A stretch of DNA of 64,000 nt, taken from assembly GCF_044227025.1 (NCBI RefSeq), contig NZ_JBGAFX010000001.1, forward strand, positions 682,001-746,000, written 5' to 3'. Numbering within the stretch: position 1 is the stretch's first letter; each line of letters begins with the position of its first letter. Under the pieces are notes generated by a model that saw only the letters and a program-made list of their open reading frames with translations, made no database searches and was not told where the DNA came from. Positions 8,950 to 15,917 of this stretch are shown one piece after another. The stretch comes from Dokdonella_A sp044227025 (GTDB taxonomy: Bacteria > Pseudomonadota > Gammaproteobacteria > Xanthomonadales > Rhodanobacteraceae). Made by a program: the position numbers and the translations under genes.

Positions 8950-11016
8950 ATGCTCAAGGAATCCATCGAACTGCAACGTCAGGGCCGCATCGACGAGGCC
9001 GAGGCCGGCTATCGCGCGCAGCTCGCCGCGCAGCCGGACGATGTCGACGCGTTGCACCTGCTCGGCATGCTGCGCTGTCAGCGCGGCGATTTCGCCGAAG
9101 GCGCGACGCTGCTGACGCGCGCGCACGAGCTTGCGCCGGACGATGCCGGGACCGAGCTCGCGCTCGCTTCGTTGAACTATTGCGCAGGCGACCACGAGGC
9201 CGCGCGGCGCGGCTTCCATCGCGCGTTGACGCTCGATCCGAATCTCGCGGGCGCCCACGCCGGCATCGGCCAGCTTGCCCTGCTGCGCGGTGACGCGGTC
9301 GAAGCGGAGCGCCATTTCCGCACCGCGTTGCGCGCCGGCGAAGAGCCGCAGGCACTGGCCGGGATCGGTGCGCTGCTGATCGCGCGCGGCGAACACGACG
9401 CGGCCCTGCGCCATATCGCGCGCGCCGCGGAACTGGCGCCGAACGATGCACTGATCCAGTTCATGCTCGGCCAGACCTTCGGGCGGCGCGGCAATGTCGC
9501 GTTCGCCGAGCAGGCGTTCCGCAACGCGCTGCGCCTGCGTCCCGACCTTGACGTGATCAAGCCGTGGCTCGGTTCTGCCCTGTTGCAGGGCGGGCGCAGC
9601 GCCGAAGCCGGCGCGGTCTACCACGAGTTGCTCGGCGCGCCCGGATTCGTGAACGCGGCGCTGATCGGCATCGCCGACGTCGCGCGCGTGGAAGGGCGTC
9701 TCGACGATGCGATCTCCGCCTACCACGACGCACTCCGGCAGCAGCCTGGCCAGGTCATGCCCGCGCTTGCGCTCGGCTGGTCGCTGGCGCAGGTCGGTCG
9801 TTTCGACGAAGCGCTCGCCGCGTACGATGCCTGCCTCGCGGTGACCCCCGACGACAACGTGCACTGCGCACGCGCGGAATTGCTGGCCGCACTGGGCAGG
9901 CTGCCGGAGGCCGCTGCGGAACTGAAGGTCGCGCTGGCGCGCAACCCGGCCAACCTGCGTGCGCACGGCGAGCTTGCGCAGATCAGCGAACGCCTCGGCG
10001 ATTTCGCCTCCGCCGATGCGCATGCGAAGCTCGTGCTTGCCGCCGGCGACGAGCCGGCGATGCGGCTGCTGCATGCGCGCACGCAGTTGCGAGAGGGCGA
10101 CGCGGCCGGTGCACGCGCGACCCTGGACGCGCTCGCCCGCCATCCGCTGCCGCCGCCGCTCGCGGCGCAACGCTGGAACTTGCTCGGTCGCGCGCACGAT
10201 CGCGCGCGCGAATGGACCGATGCGGTGCGTTGCTTCGCCGAAGCGCAACGCGGCTTGCCGGTCGCGATGCCGGACTACACCGATCCGCCGGCACGGCTCG
10301 ATGCGGTGCTGGCGGAAGCCACCGACGCGCCGTGGGCACAGGCGCCGATCCTGCTGCTCGGTCTGCCCGGCAGCCGGGTCGAGGAGGTCGCCGCGCTGTT
10401 GTCGCGCCAGGCGCAATTGAGCGTCCATCGCCAGCGTGCCGGCGTGCAGCCGCTCGATGACGACCTGGATCTGCCGGACTTCGACCAGGCGCTCGGCGAA
10501 TTTTCCGCCGCGCAACGCGAGCGCGTGCGCGAGCGCTGGCTCGCTTCGCTGCGCGCGGGCGGCGTCGCGACGGATCGCCCGGTGGTCGAATGGTTGCCGC
10601 GCTGGGATGCGCGCCTGCTGGCGCTGGTGCATCGGGCGATGCCCGGAACGCGCATCGTCGTGGTCGAGCGCGACCCGCGCGACGAACTGCTGAACTGGCT
10701 CGCGTTCGGCTGGGCACCCGGTTTCCGCTGCGACGATCCGCAGGCGGCGGCGCAATGGTTGGCGCAGGCGCGTCGGCATCTGCATTGGGGTGGCGAGGGC
10801 GCCGATCCGCGACGGCTGGTCGTTTCCGCCGATGCGCTGCTGGCCGATCCCGCCGGAGCGGGCGCCGCGCTGGCGCGGTTCCTCGGCATTGCCGCACTCG
10901 AAGGCGAGCCGGTCACGCCGCGGGGCCTTGGCGGCTTGCCGCAGTCGTTCACGGCCGGACACTGGCGCGACTACGGCGACGCGCTGGCGGGCGCATTCGA
11001 GCAGCTGCGCGCCTAG
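8950..11016 (+). CDS. TPR protein with C-terminal sulfotransferase-like domain
   Basis: 688 residues. About ten tetratricopeptide units fill residues 5-440 (for example 'DALHLLGMLRCQRGDFAEGATLL', 'AGAHAGIGQLALLRGDAVEA'). The C-terminal part (about 460-688) resembles PAPS sulfotransferases: a PAPS-loop position 'ILLLGLPGSRVEEV', a 3'-phosphate site 'IVVVERDPRDELLNWLAFGW' and the helix 'LVVSADALLADPAGAGAALARFLGI'. The usual P-R-S-G-T/S of the PAPS loop is replaced by P-G-S-R-V, so activity is uncertain. The architecture TPR plus sulfotransferase is known in this group of bacteria. It lies 81 bp before another TPR-fused enzyme on the same strand, probably an operon. Confidence 0.75.
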   Translation: MLKESIELQRQGRIDEAEAGYRAQLAAQPDDVDALHLLGMLRCQRGDFAEGATLLTRAHELAPDDAGTELALASLNYCAGDHEAARRGFHRALTLDPNLAGAHAGIGQLALLRGDAVEAERHFRTALRAGEEPQALAGIGALLIARGEHDAALRHIARAAELAPNDALIQFMLGQTFGRRGNVAFAEQAFRNALRLRPDLDVIKPWLGSALLQGGRSAEAGAVYHELLGAPGFVNAALIGIADVARVEGRLDDAISAYHDALRQQPGQVMPALALGWSLAQVGRFDEALAAYDACLAVTPDDNVHCARAELLAALGRLPEAAAELKVALARNPANLRAHGELAQISERLGDFASADAHAKLVLAAGDEPAMRLLHARTQLREGDAAGARATLDALARHPLPPPLAAQRWNLLGRAHDRAREWTDAVRCFAEAQRGLPVAMPDYTDPPARLDAVLAEATDAPWAQAPILLLGLPGSRVEEVAALLSRQAQLSVHRQRAGVQPLDDDLDLPDFDQALGEFSAAQRERVRERWLASLRAGGVATDRPVVEWLPRWDARLLALVHRAMPGTRIVVVERDPRDELLNWLAFGWAPGFRCDDPQAAAQWLAQARRHLHWGGEGADPRRLVVSADALLADPAGAGAALARFLGIAALEGEPVTPRGLGGLPQSFTAGHWRDYGDALAGAFEQLRA

Positions 11017-11097
11017 AGGCATGCGCCGGGCGAGCCGGCCTTGCCGCGGAAACGACGGTGTTAGCATGCGCGTTTGCCGAAACCAGCGAGCCGATCG

Positions 11098-12420
11098 ATG
11101 ACCGAGCAGTTCCCCGCAGCGGATGCGGCCGCGTTGCGTGCATCCGCATTCGCGCTGGCCAATCAGGGCCGCATGCTGGAAGCCGAACGCGCGTTTTCGG
11201 ATCTGCTGCGCGGTAGCCCCGGAGATGCCGACGCGCTGAATTTCCTCGCCGTCTGCGCGCACGGTCGCGGTCGCGCGGACGAAGCGATGGAGTTGCTGCT
11301 GCAGGCACGCCAGGCCAATCCAGGCGATGCCGCGACGCTTGTCAATCTCGGTTCGCTGCAGCGCGAGCGCGAACGCCTGGACGACGCGCAGGCCGCCTTT
11401 GCCGAAGCGGTGCGTCTCGCGCCCGATATTCCGGCGGCGCGCCTGCGTCTGGCCGAGGTGCTCGAGGCGCGGGGCTCGCTGCGCGACGCGCTGCCGATGT
11501 ATTTCGGCGCGATCATGGCCGCGCAGAAGCGCAACGCGTGGCTGAGCGACGAAACCACCGAACCGGCCTTGCGCCCGCTGGTCATGCACGCGATGCGCGT
11601 GGTCGACAGCGGCCGCCGCGCGCTGTTCACCGGCCTGCTGGCTCCGCTGCGCGAAATGCACGGGGACCTGGCGCTGCGTCGCGTCGGCCGCTGTCTCGCG
11701 ACGTACCTTGGCGAGTTGCGTCCCGCGTATGCGGATCCGGCGCAGCGGCCGACGTTCCTGTACATGCCGGACCTGCCGAGCACGCGCTTCTTCGAGCGCG
11801 ACCTGTTCCCGTGGTACGGCGCAATGGAGGCGCAGACGGACGCGATCCGCGCCGAGATGCAGGCGGTGTTCACTGCCGACGGCAGCGGATTCGAGCCGTT
11901 CTTCGGCCACTTCGACGACAAGAACGCGCGCATCGAGGACCATCTTCGCAATGATCGCGGAGACACGCCGGTCTGGGACGCGTTCTTCTTCTATCGCCAC
12001 GGCGTGCGGTATGACGCGAATGCCGTGCGTTGTCCGATCACCGCGGCGGCACTCGACGCGACGCCGCTGTGCCGCATCCGCGAACACGCGCCCGAAGTCT
12101 GCTTTTCCGTGCTGACGCCGGGTTCGCACATCCTGCCGCACCGTGGCGTCACCAATACGCGCGTGGTCACCCATCTGCCGCTGGTCGTGCCCGAGGGCGA
12201 TCTCGTCCTCAATGTCAGCGGCGAACCCATGCATTGGCACGAGGGGCGATGCTTCAGCTTCGACGACACTTTCGAGCACGAGGCGTGGAATCGCAGCGAC
12301 GAGACGCGCGTGGTGTTGCTGTTCGACGTCTGGAATCCCCATCTCACGCCGGTCGAACGCGATGCGCTGACCACGCTGATTGGCGGCATCGGCGATTTCA
12401 ACCGCGCCGCGGGCCTGTAA
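11098..12420 (+). CDS. TPR protein with aspartyl/asparaginyl beta-hydroxylase-like domain
   Basis: 440 residues from the ATG at 11098; an upstream in-frame TTG at 11074 is less likely. Residues 10-145 form three or four TPR units. The C-terminal domain resembles the AspH/LpxO hydroxylase family: 'TPGSHILPHRGVTNTRVVTHLPLVVPE' carries the first iron-binding His and the 2-oxoglutarate-binding Arg region, and 'CFSFDDTFEHEAWN' carries the distal His. These enzymes hydroxylate Asp/Asn side chains or lipid A acyl chains using Fe(II) and 2-oxoglutarate. The TPR part suggests a protein substrate. It follows the TPR-sulfotransferase gene, so the pair may modify a common target (inference). Confidence 0.8.
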   Translation: MTEQFPAADAAALRASAFALANQGRMLEAERAFSDLLRGSPGDADALNFLAVCAHGRGRADEAMELLLQARQANPGDAATLVNLGSLQRERERLDDAQAAFAEAVRLAPDIPAARLRLAEVLEARGSLRDALPMYFGAIMAAQKRNAWLSDETTEPALRPLVMHAMRVVDSGRRALFTGLLAPLREMHGDLALRRVGRCLATYLGELRPAYADPAQRPTFLYMPDLPSTRFFERDLFPWYGAMEAQTDAIRAEMQAVFTADGSGFEPFFGHFDDKNARIEDHLRNDRGDTPVWDAFFFYRHGVRYDANAVRCPITAAALDATPLCRIREHAPEVCFSVLTPGSHILPHRGVTNTRVVTHLPLVVPEGDLVLNVSGEPMHWHEGRCFSFDDTFEHEAWNRSDETRVVLLFDVWNPHLTPVERDALTTLIGGIGDFNRAAGL

Positions 12421-12518
12421 CCGGCCGGCAAGCAGCGTCGGTCGGCCGCGCAGGCCTATCGGAAACTGCTCGCGCGCGCGGCCGGGAGCGGATGTACCGC
12501 GCCGCTCGACGCGGTCGG

Positions 12519-13307
12519 CTACGTGCCGAACCCGAGCAACGCGACGCCGAGCACGATGCGGTAGATCGCGAACGGCGTGAAGCGGTGCGTGCGGATGTAG
12601 CCGAGCAGCCAGCGCACCACGACGAACGCGGTGATGGCGGAGACGACGAAGGCGAGCGCGAGTGCGCTCCAGTCCTCGTGCAGGCCGCCGCCCTTGAGCG
12701 CCTTCAGCAACTCGTAGCCGCTCGCGGCGAACATCGTCGGGATGCCGACGAGGAAGGCGAACTCGGTTGCCGCCGCGCGATTGCCCGTGCCGGCCAGCAG
12801 GGCGACGAAGATCGTCGCGGCCGAACGCGAGGTGCCGGGAAACACGCCGGCGATGACCTGCGCGAGGCCGACGAGCACGGCGACGGTCCAGGTGATTTCG
12901 ACGTGCTCCGGGCGGCGCGCCGCGAACCATTCGGCGCCGAGCATCCACACGCCGCCGACGATCAGCGCCCATGCGACCGGCGTGATCGACTCGGGCAGCT
13001 TGAAGCCGAGCCGGGCCGCGGCGAATCCGAGCACGGCGGTGATCAGGAACGCGACGACGAGTTTCGCCGCGTACGCACGGTTCTCGGCCTGATGAAGACC
13101 ACTGGCGAGGCGCCACAGGCGCTCGCGGTAGATCAGCAACACCGCGAGGATGGCGCCGGCCTGGATGACCACGTTGAACACATCCGAGCGCGCGCCAAGC
13201 CAGTGCTCGGCGATCAGCAGATGGCCGGTGCTCGAAACCGGCAGGAACTCGGTGATGCCTTCGATGAGGCCGAGCAGGATCGTGCTGGCGAGGTCCGTCA
13301 CGGGCAT
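12519..13307 (-). CDS. uppP: Undecaprenyl-diphosphatase (UppP/BacA)
   Basis: 262 residues from the ATG at 13307. The two family signature blocks are present: 'LIEGITEFLPVSSTGHLLI' near residue 15 and 'PGTSRSAATI' near residue 163. About eight hydrophobic segments are visible. The enzyme dephosphorylates undecaprenyl pyrophosphate at the inner membrane to recycle the lipid carrier of peptidoglycan and other wall polymers, and it confers bacitracin tolerance. The usual length is about 265. It is transcribed divergently from glnA; a sigma-70-like promoter at 13332-13359 lies in the shared region. Confidence 0.95.
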   Translation of the reverse strand: MPVTDLASTILLGLIEGITEFLPVSSTGHLLIAEHWLGARSDVFNVVIQAGAILAVLLIYRERLWRLASGLHQAENRAYAAKLVVAFLITAVLGFAAARLGFKLPESITPVAWALIVGGVWMLGAEWFAARRPEHVEITWTVAVLVGLAQVIAGVFPGTSRSAATIFVALLAGTGNRAAATEFAFLVGIPTMFAASGYELLKALKGGGLHEDWSALALAFVVSAITAFVVVRWLLGYIRTHRFTPFAIYRIVLGVALLGFGT

Positions 13308-13331
13308 TGGGAGGCAGTGGCAGGGGTCGGC

Positions 13332-13359
13332 ATTGTAGGGCTTGAGGCGGATGCGCCAA
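13332..13359 (-). promoter_or_regulatory. Probable sigma-70 promoter of uppP
   Basis: On the minus strand TTGGCG (13359-13354), a 16-base spacer and TACAAT (13337-13332) precede the uppP ATG by about 25 bp. The -10 matches TATAAT in five of six positions. The -35 lies within the weaker NtrC-like site at 13352-13368. Confidence 0.55.
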
Positions 13360-13368
13360 CCTGGGGAT
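13352..13368. promoter_or_regulatory. Weak NtrC-like site (distal) upstream of glnA
   Basis: TGCGCCA-ACC-TGGGGAT shares the core of the NtrC consensus TGCACCA-N3-TGGTGCA in the left arm (six of seven) and four of seven in the right arm. It starts exactly 32 bp, three helical turns, before the strong site at 13384, the same spacing as the paired NtrC sites upstream of E. coli glnA. It overlaps the -35 of the divergent uppP promoter. Confidence 0.4.
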
Positions 13369-13383
13369 TCCCGGTCCGATTGA

Positions 13384-13400
13384 CGCACCAAGTTGGTGCG
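13384..13400. promoter_or_regulatory. NtrC-binding site upstream of glnA
   Basis: CGCACCAAGTTGGTGCG is a 17-bp palindrome with 8-bp perfect arms around one central base. It fits the NtrC enhancer consensus TGCACCA-N3-TGGTGCA except for the outermost pair. Its centre lies about 73 bp upstream of the -12 element of the sigma-54 promoter, a normal enhancer distance. Confidence 0.85.
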
Positions 13401-13451
13401 AAAGGCCGGCTGGCCGCAGGCGCAACCGCGCAACCACGCGGATTCCGGTGC

Positions 13452-13467
13452 TGGCACGGGCATTGCT
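13452..13467 (+). promoter_or_regulatory. Sigma-54 promoter of glnA
   Basis: TGGCACGGGCATTGCT matches the sigma-54 consensus TGGCAC-N5-TTGCW exactly, with GG at 13453-13454 and GC at 13465-13466 twelve bases apart. Transcription should begin near 13478, giving a leader of about 25 nt to the glnA ATG at 13503. With the NtrC site upstream this indicates nitrogen-limited activation of glnA. Confidence 0.9.
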
Positions 13468-13502
13468 CTACAGGGTCGATCCCCATTTTTCGAAGGTTAG
13501 CC

Positions 13503-14912
13503 ATGCCCGCCCAGAACGTGCTCAAGATGATCAAGGACCATGAAGTCGAGTTCGTCGACCTGCGCTTCGCCGACATGCTCGGCAAGCAGCACCACGTGAC
13601 GTTCCCGGCGCATGCGGTCGACGAATCGCTGTTCGAGGACGGCAAGATGTTCGATGGCTCGTCGATCGCCGGCTGGAAGGGCATCAACGAATCGGACATG
13701 GTGCTGTTGCCGGACGCGGACGCGGTCTTCATCGACCCGTTCATGGCACACAAGACCCTGGTCCTGCAGTGCGACGTGCTCGAGCCGAGCACGATGCAGG
13801 CGTATTCGCGCGATCCGCGTTCGGTCGCCAAGCGCGCCGAGGCGTTCCTCAAGTCGACCGGGCTTGCCGATACCGCATTCTTCGGGCCGGAGCCCGAGTT
13901 CTTCATCTTCGACGGCGTGCGCTGGCAGAACGACATGCAGAAGACGTTCTTCGAGATCGAGTCCGACGAGGGCGCGTGGTCGACGAGCGCGAAGGTCGAA
14001 GGCGGCAACTCCGGCTATCGCCCGGGCGTGAAGGGCGGCTATTTCCCGGTGCCGCCGGGTGATTCGTTCCAGGACCTGCGCAGCGAGATGTGCAAGGTGC
14101 TCGAACAGGTCGGCATGACGGTCGAAGTGCATCACCACGAAGTCGCGACCGCGGGCCAGTGCGAGATCGGCACGCGCTTCAACACCCTGGTGAAGAAGGC
14201 CGATGAACTGATGGCGATGAAGTACGTCATCAAGAACGTCGCGCACCAGAACGGCAAGACCGTCACCTTCATGCCCAAGCCCATCGTCGGCGACAACGGT
14301 TCGGGCATGCATGTGCACCAGTCGCTGTCGAAGGGCGGGCAGAACCTGTTCGCCGGCGATCTCTACGGCGGCCTGTCGCAGACTGCGCTGTACTACATCG
14401 GCGGCATCTTCAAGCACGCGCGCGCGATCAACGCGTTCGCCAACGCGACCACCAACAGCTACAAGCGCCTGGTGCCGCATTTCGAGGCGCCGGTGATGCT
14501 CGCGTACTCCGCGCGCAACCGCTCGGCGAGCTGCCGCATTCCGTTCGTGCACAGCCCGAAGGCGCGTCGCATCGAGGTGCGCTTCCCCGATCCGATGCAG
14601 TCGGGCTACCTCACGTTCACCGCGCTGATGATGGCCGGCCTCGACGGCATCCTCAACAAGATCGATCCGGGCGCGCCGGCCGACAAGGACCTGTACGACC
14701 TGCCGCCGGAAGAGGAGAAGAACATCCCGACCGTGTGCCATTCGCTCGACATGGCGCTGGATGCGCTGGACAAGGACCGTGGCTTCCTCAAGGCCGGTGG
14801 CGTGTTCAGCGACGACCTCATCGATGCGTACATCGACCTGAAGATGCAGGAGGTCACGCGCTTCCGCGCCGCGACGCATCCGCTCGAATACCAGATGTAC
14901 TACGCGATCTGA
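13503..14912 (+). CDS. glnA: Glutamine synthetase type I
   Basis: 469 residues, the normal length of GSI. Signature segments include 'VEFVDLRFADMLGKQHHVTFP', 'FDGSSIAGWKGINESDM', the metal-binding 'FGPEPEFFIFD', the ATP region 'FMPKPIVGDNGSGMHVHQSL' and 'ANATTNSYKRLVPHFEAP'. The adenylylation site Tyr is at residue 398 in 'DLYDLPPEE', so the enzyme is likely switched off by GlnE-type adenylylation. It makes glutamine from glutamate and ammonia in the cytoplasm. Transcription is set by the sigma-54/NtrC elements directly upstream, and NtrB-NtrC (glnL-glnG) are encoded 1 kb downstream. A hairpin repeat array follows the stop. Confidence 0.98.
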   Translation: MPAQNVLKMIKDHEVEFVDLRFADMLGKQHHVTFPAHAVDESLFEDGKMFDGSSIAGWKGINESDMVLLPDADAVFIDPFMAHKTLVLQCDVLEPSTMQAYSRDPRSVAKRAEAFLKSTGLADTAFFGPEPEFFIFDGVRWQNDMQKTFFEIESDEGAWSTSAKVEGGNSGYRPGVKGGYFPVPPGDSFQDLRSEMCKVLEQVGMTVEVHHHEVATAGQCEIGTRFNTLVKKADELMAMKYVIKNVAHQNGKTVTFMPKPIVGDNGSGMHVHQSLSKGGQNLFAGDLYGGLSQTALYYIGGIFKHARAINAFANATTNSYKRLVPHFEAPVMLAYSARNRSASCRIPFVHSPKARRIEVRFPDPMQSGYLTFTALMMAGLDGILNKIDPGAPADKDLYDLPPEEEKNIPTVCHSLDMALDALDKDRGFLKAGGVFSDDLIDAYIDLKMQEVTRFRAATHPLEYQMYYAI

Positions 14913-14926
14913 GGTTCGAGTCCTCC

Positions 14927-15090
14927 ATTCAGTCCATCCCTGGACCTGCCGGAAATTGCTCCTGCATTTCCGGCATTCAGTCCATCCCTGGACCTGCCGG
15001 AAATTGCTCCTGCATTTCCGGCATTCAGTCCATCCCTGGACCTGCCGGAAATTGCTCCTGCATTTCCGGCATTCAGTCCATCCCTGGACC
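14927..15090. repeat. Tandem 48-bp repeat (3.4 copies), each with two hairpins
   Basis: Three identical 48-bp units (14927-14974, 14975-15022, 15023-15070) are followed by a 20-bp partial copy ending at 15090. Each unit contains GTCCA-TCCC-TGGAC (5-bp stem) and GCCGGAAAT-TGCTCCTGC-ATTTCCGGC (perfect 9-bp stem, 9-base loop). The array starts 14 bp after the glnA stop and ends next to the terminator of the convergent csbD gene. The units abut without spacers, so this is not a CRISPR array. Confidence 0.95.
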
Positions 15091-15098
15091 TCAAAAAA

Positions 15099-15121
15099 GG
15101 GCGGCGCATACAGCGCCGCCC
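15099..15121 (-). terminator. Rho-independent terminator of the csbD gene
   Basis: On the minus strand GGGCGGCGC-TGTAT-GCGCCGCCC is followed by six T residues (complement of 15093-15098). The 9-bp perfect stem starts 18 bases after the CsbD-like stop codon. Confidence 0.9.
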
Positions 15122-15139
15122 TCAGGTTGCCAGAGGCAA

Positions 15140-15337
15140 TTACAGCGTGCGATCGAATTCGTCGATCTGCCGTTTCGCCTCATCCTTGGCGACGCCGTAG
15201 CGTTCCTGGATCTTGCCGGCGAGGTACTCGCTGTTGCCCTCGGCGATCTTGAGATCATCGTCGGTCAGCTTGCCCCATTTCGCCTTGAGCTTGCCGGCGA
15301 GCTGCTTCCATTGTCCCTTGATCCTGTCATCGTTCAT
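15140..15337 (-). CDS. CsbD-like stress protein
   Basis: 65 residues from the ATG at 15337, which has a good ribosome-binding site (ACGGAG six bases ahead). The sequence 'MNDDRIKGQWKQLAGKLKAKWGKLTDDDL' and 'GKIQERYGVAKDEAKRQIDEF' is the typical CsbD pattern: small, highly charged, helical. Members are abundant under general stress; their biochemical role is unknown. It lies 40 bp downstream of a BON-domain gene on the same strand, a common stress-protein pairing, and ends at a strong terminator. Confidence 0.9.
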   Translation of the reverse strand: MNDDRIKGQWKQLAGKLKAKWGKLTDDDLKIAEGNSEYLAGKIQERYGVAKDEAKRQIDEFDRTL

Positions 15338-15377
15338 TCGGATTCTCCGTTGTGGGTCGTGATGGGTGGGGGCGCTA

Positions 15378-15728
15378 TCAACCGCGTGACTTAAGGCCAC
15401 TCGAGTCAACGTTCTTCACGCCCTTGATGCTCTTCGCGGCTGCGACCGCCTTCTTCACGGCGATGTCGCTGTCGAGGACGCCGGTCAGCGTGACGGTGCC
15501 ATCAATCGTCTTGACGTCGATATCCATGCTCTTGACGCCATCCGTGGTCGCAAGCGTCGACTTCACCTTGGTCGTGATCCAGGTGTCGGTCACGGGCTGG
15601 TCCGACTCCGCCTTGCTATCCGTACCGTGCGACGCATCGCTCGGTGCCGCCATCACCAGGGACGACGCACCTACACTGAGCAGGGAAGCCAGGGCGACGG
15701 TCGGGATGCGGAAATTTCGCGTGTTCAT
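15378..15728 (-). CDS. Exported BON-domain protein (OsmY-like)
   Basis: 116 residues from the ATG at 15728, preceded by a near-perfect Shine-Dalgarno sequence (AAGGAGG). A signal peptide ends near 'SLVMAAPSDA'. One BON domain covers about residues 47-116: 'DTWITTKVKSTLATTDGVKSMDIDV', 'DGTVTLTGVLDSDIAVKKAVAAAKSIKGVKNV'. BON proteins such as OsmY are periplasmic and are thought to bind membranes or envelope polymers under osmotic stress. It is probably co-transcribed with the CsbD-like gene downstream. Confidence 0.9.
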   Translation of the reverse strand: MNTRNFRIPTVALASLLSVGASSLVMAAPSDASHGTDSKAESDQPVTDTWITTKVKSTLATTDGVKSMDIDVKTIDGTVTLTGVLDSDIAVKKAVAAAKSIKGVKNVDSSGLKSRG

Positions 15729-15900
15729 GGGAACCTCCTTGCGAGACGAGCGCGCCGCCGTGGCGACGCGACGACCTGTGTGGTCGTGGGGAAACCTTCG
15801 CGCATGCCAGCCAACCCTCGGATGAACAACGGGAATTTCACCAGGGTTGCGGTTCAGCTCGCGGGCCTTCCATCGCCAAGGGGACACCACGAATCGCTCT

Positions 15901-15917
15901 TGCACTAAACTGGTGCA
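15901..15917. promoter_or_regulatory. NtrC-binding site abutting the glnL start codon
   Basis: TGCACTAAACTGGTGCA matches the NtrC consensus TGCACCA-N3-TGGTGCA in 13 of the 14 defined positions. Its last base is immediately followed by the glnL ATG at 15918. A site over the translation start is well placed for autorepression of glnL-glnG, or as an operator near a promoter just upstream. Confidence 0.85.

Noticed and set aside
8761..13437. A 1558-codon open frame on the minus strand
   Set aside because: It runs antisense to the TPR-sulfotransferase, TPR-hydroxylase and uppP regions, has Arg/Ala-rich low-information sequence and no family motif. Long antisense frames are expected at this GC content and codon usage.
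12030..13502. Extension of glnA upstream by 491 codons in frame
   Set aside because: The upstream part overlaps the hydroxylase gene and uppP, and glutamine synthetase homology begins exactly at the ATG at 13503 behind a sigma-54 promoter.
14927..15090. CRISPR-like array
   Set aside because: Units are identical and contiguous with no spacers, each carries internal hairpins, and no cas gene is present. It is a tandem repeat.
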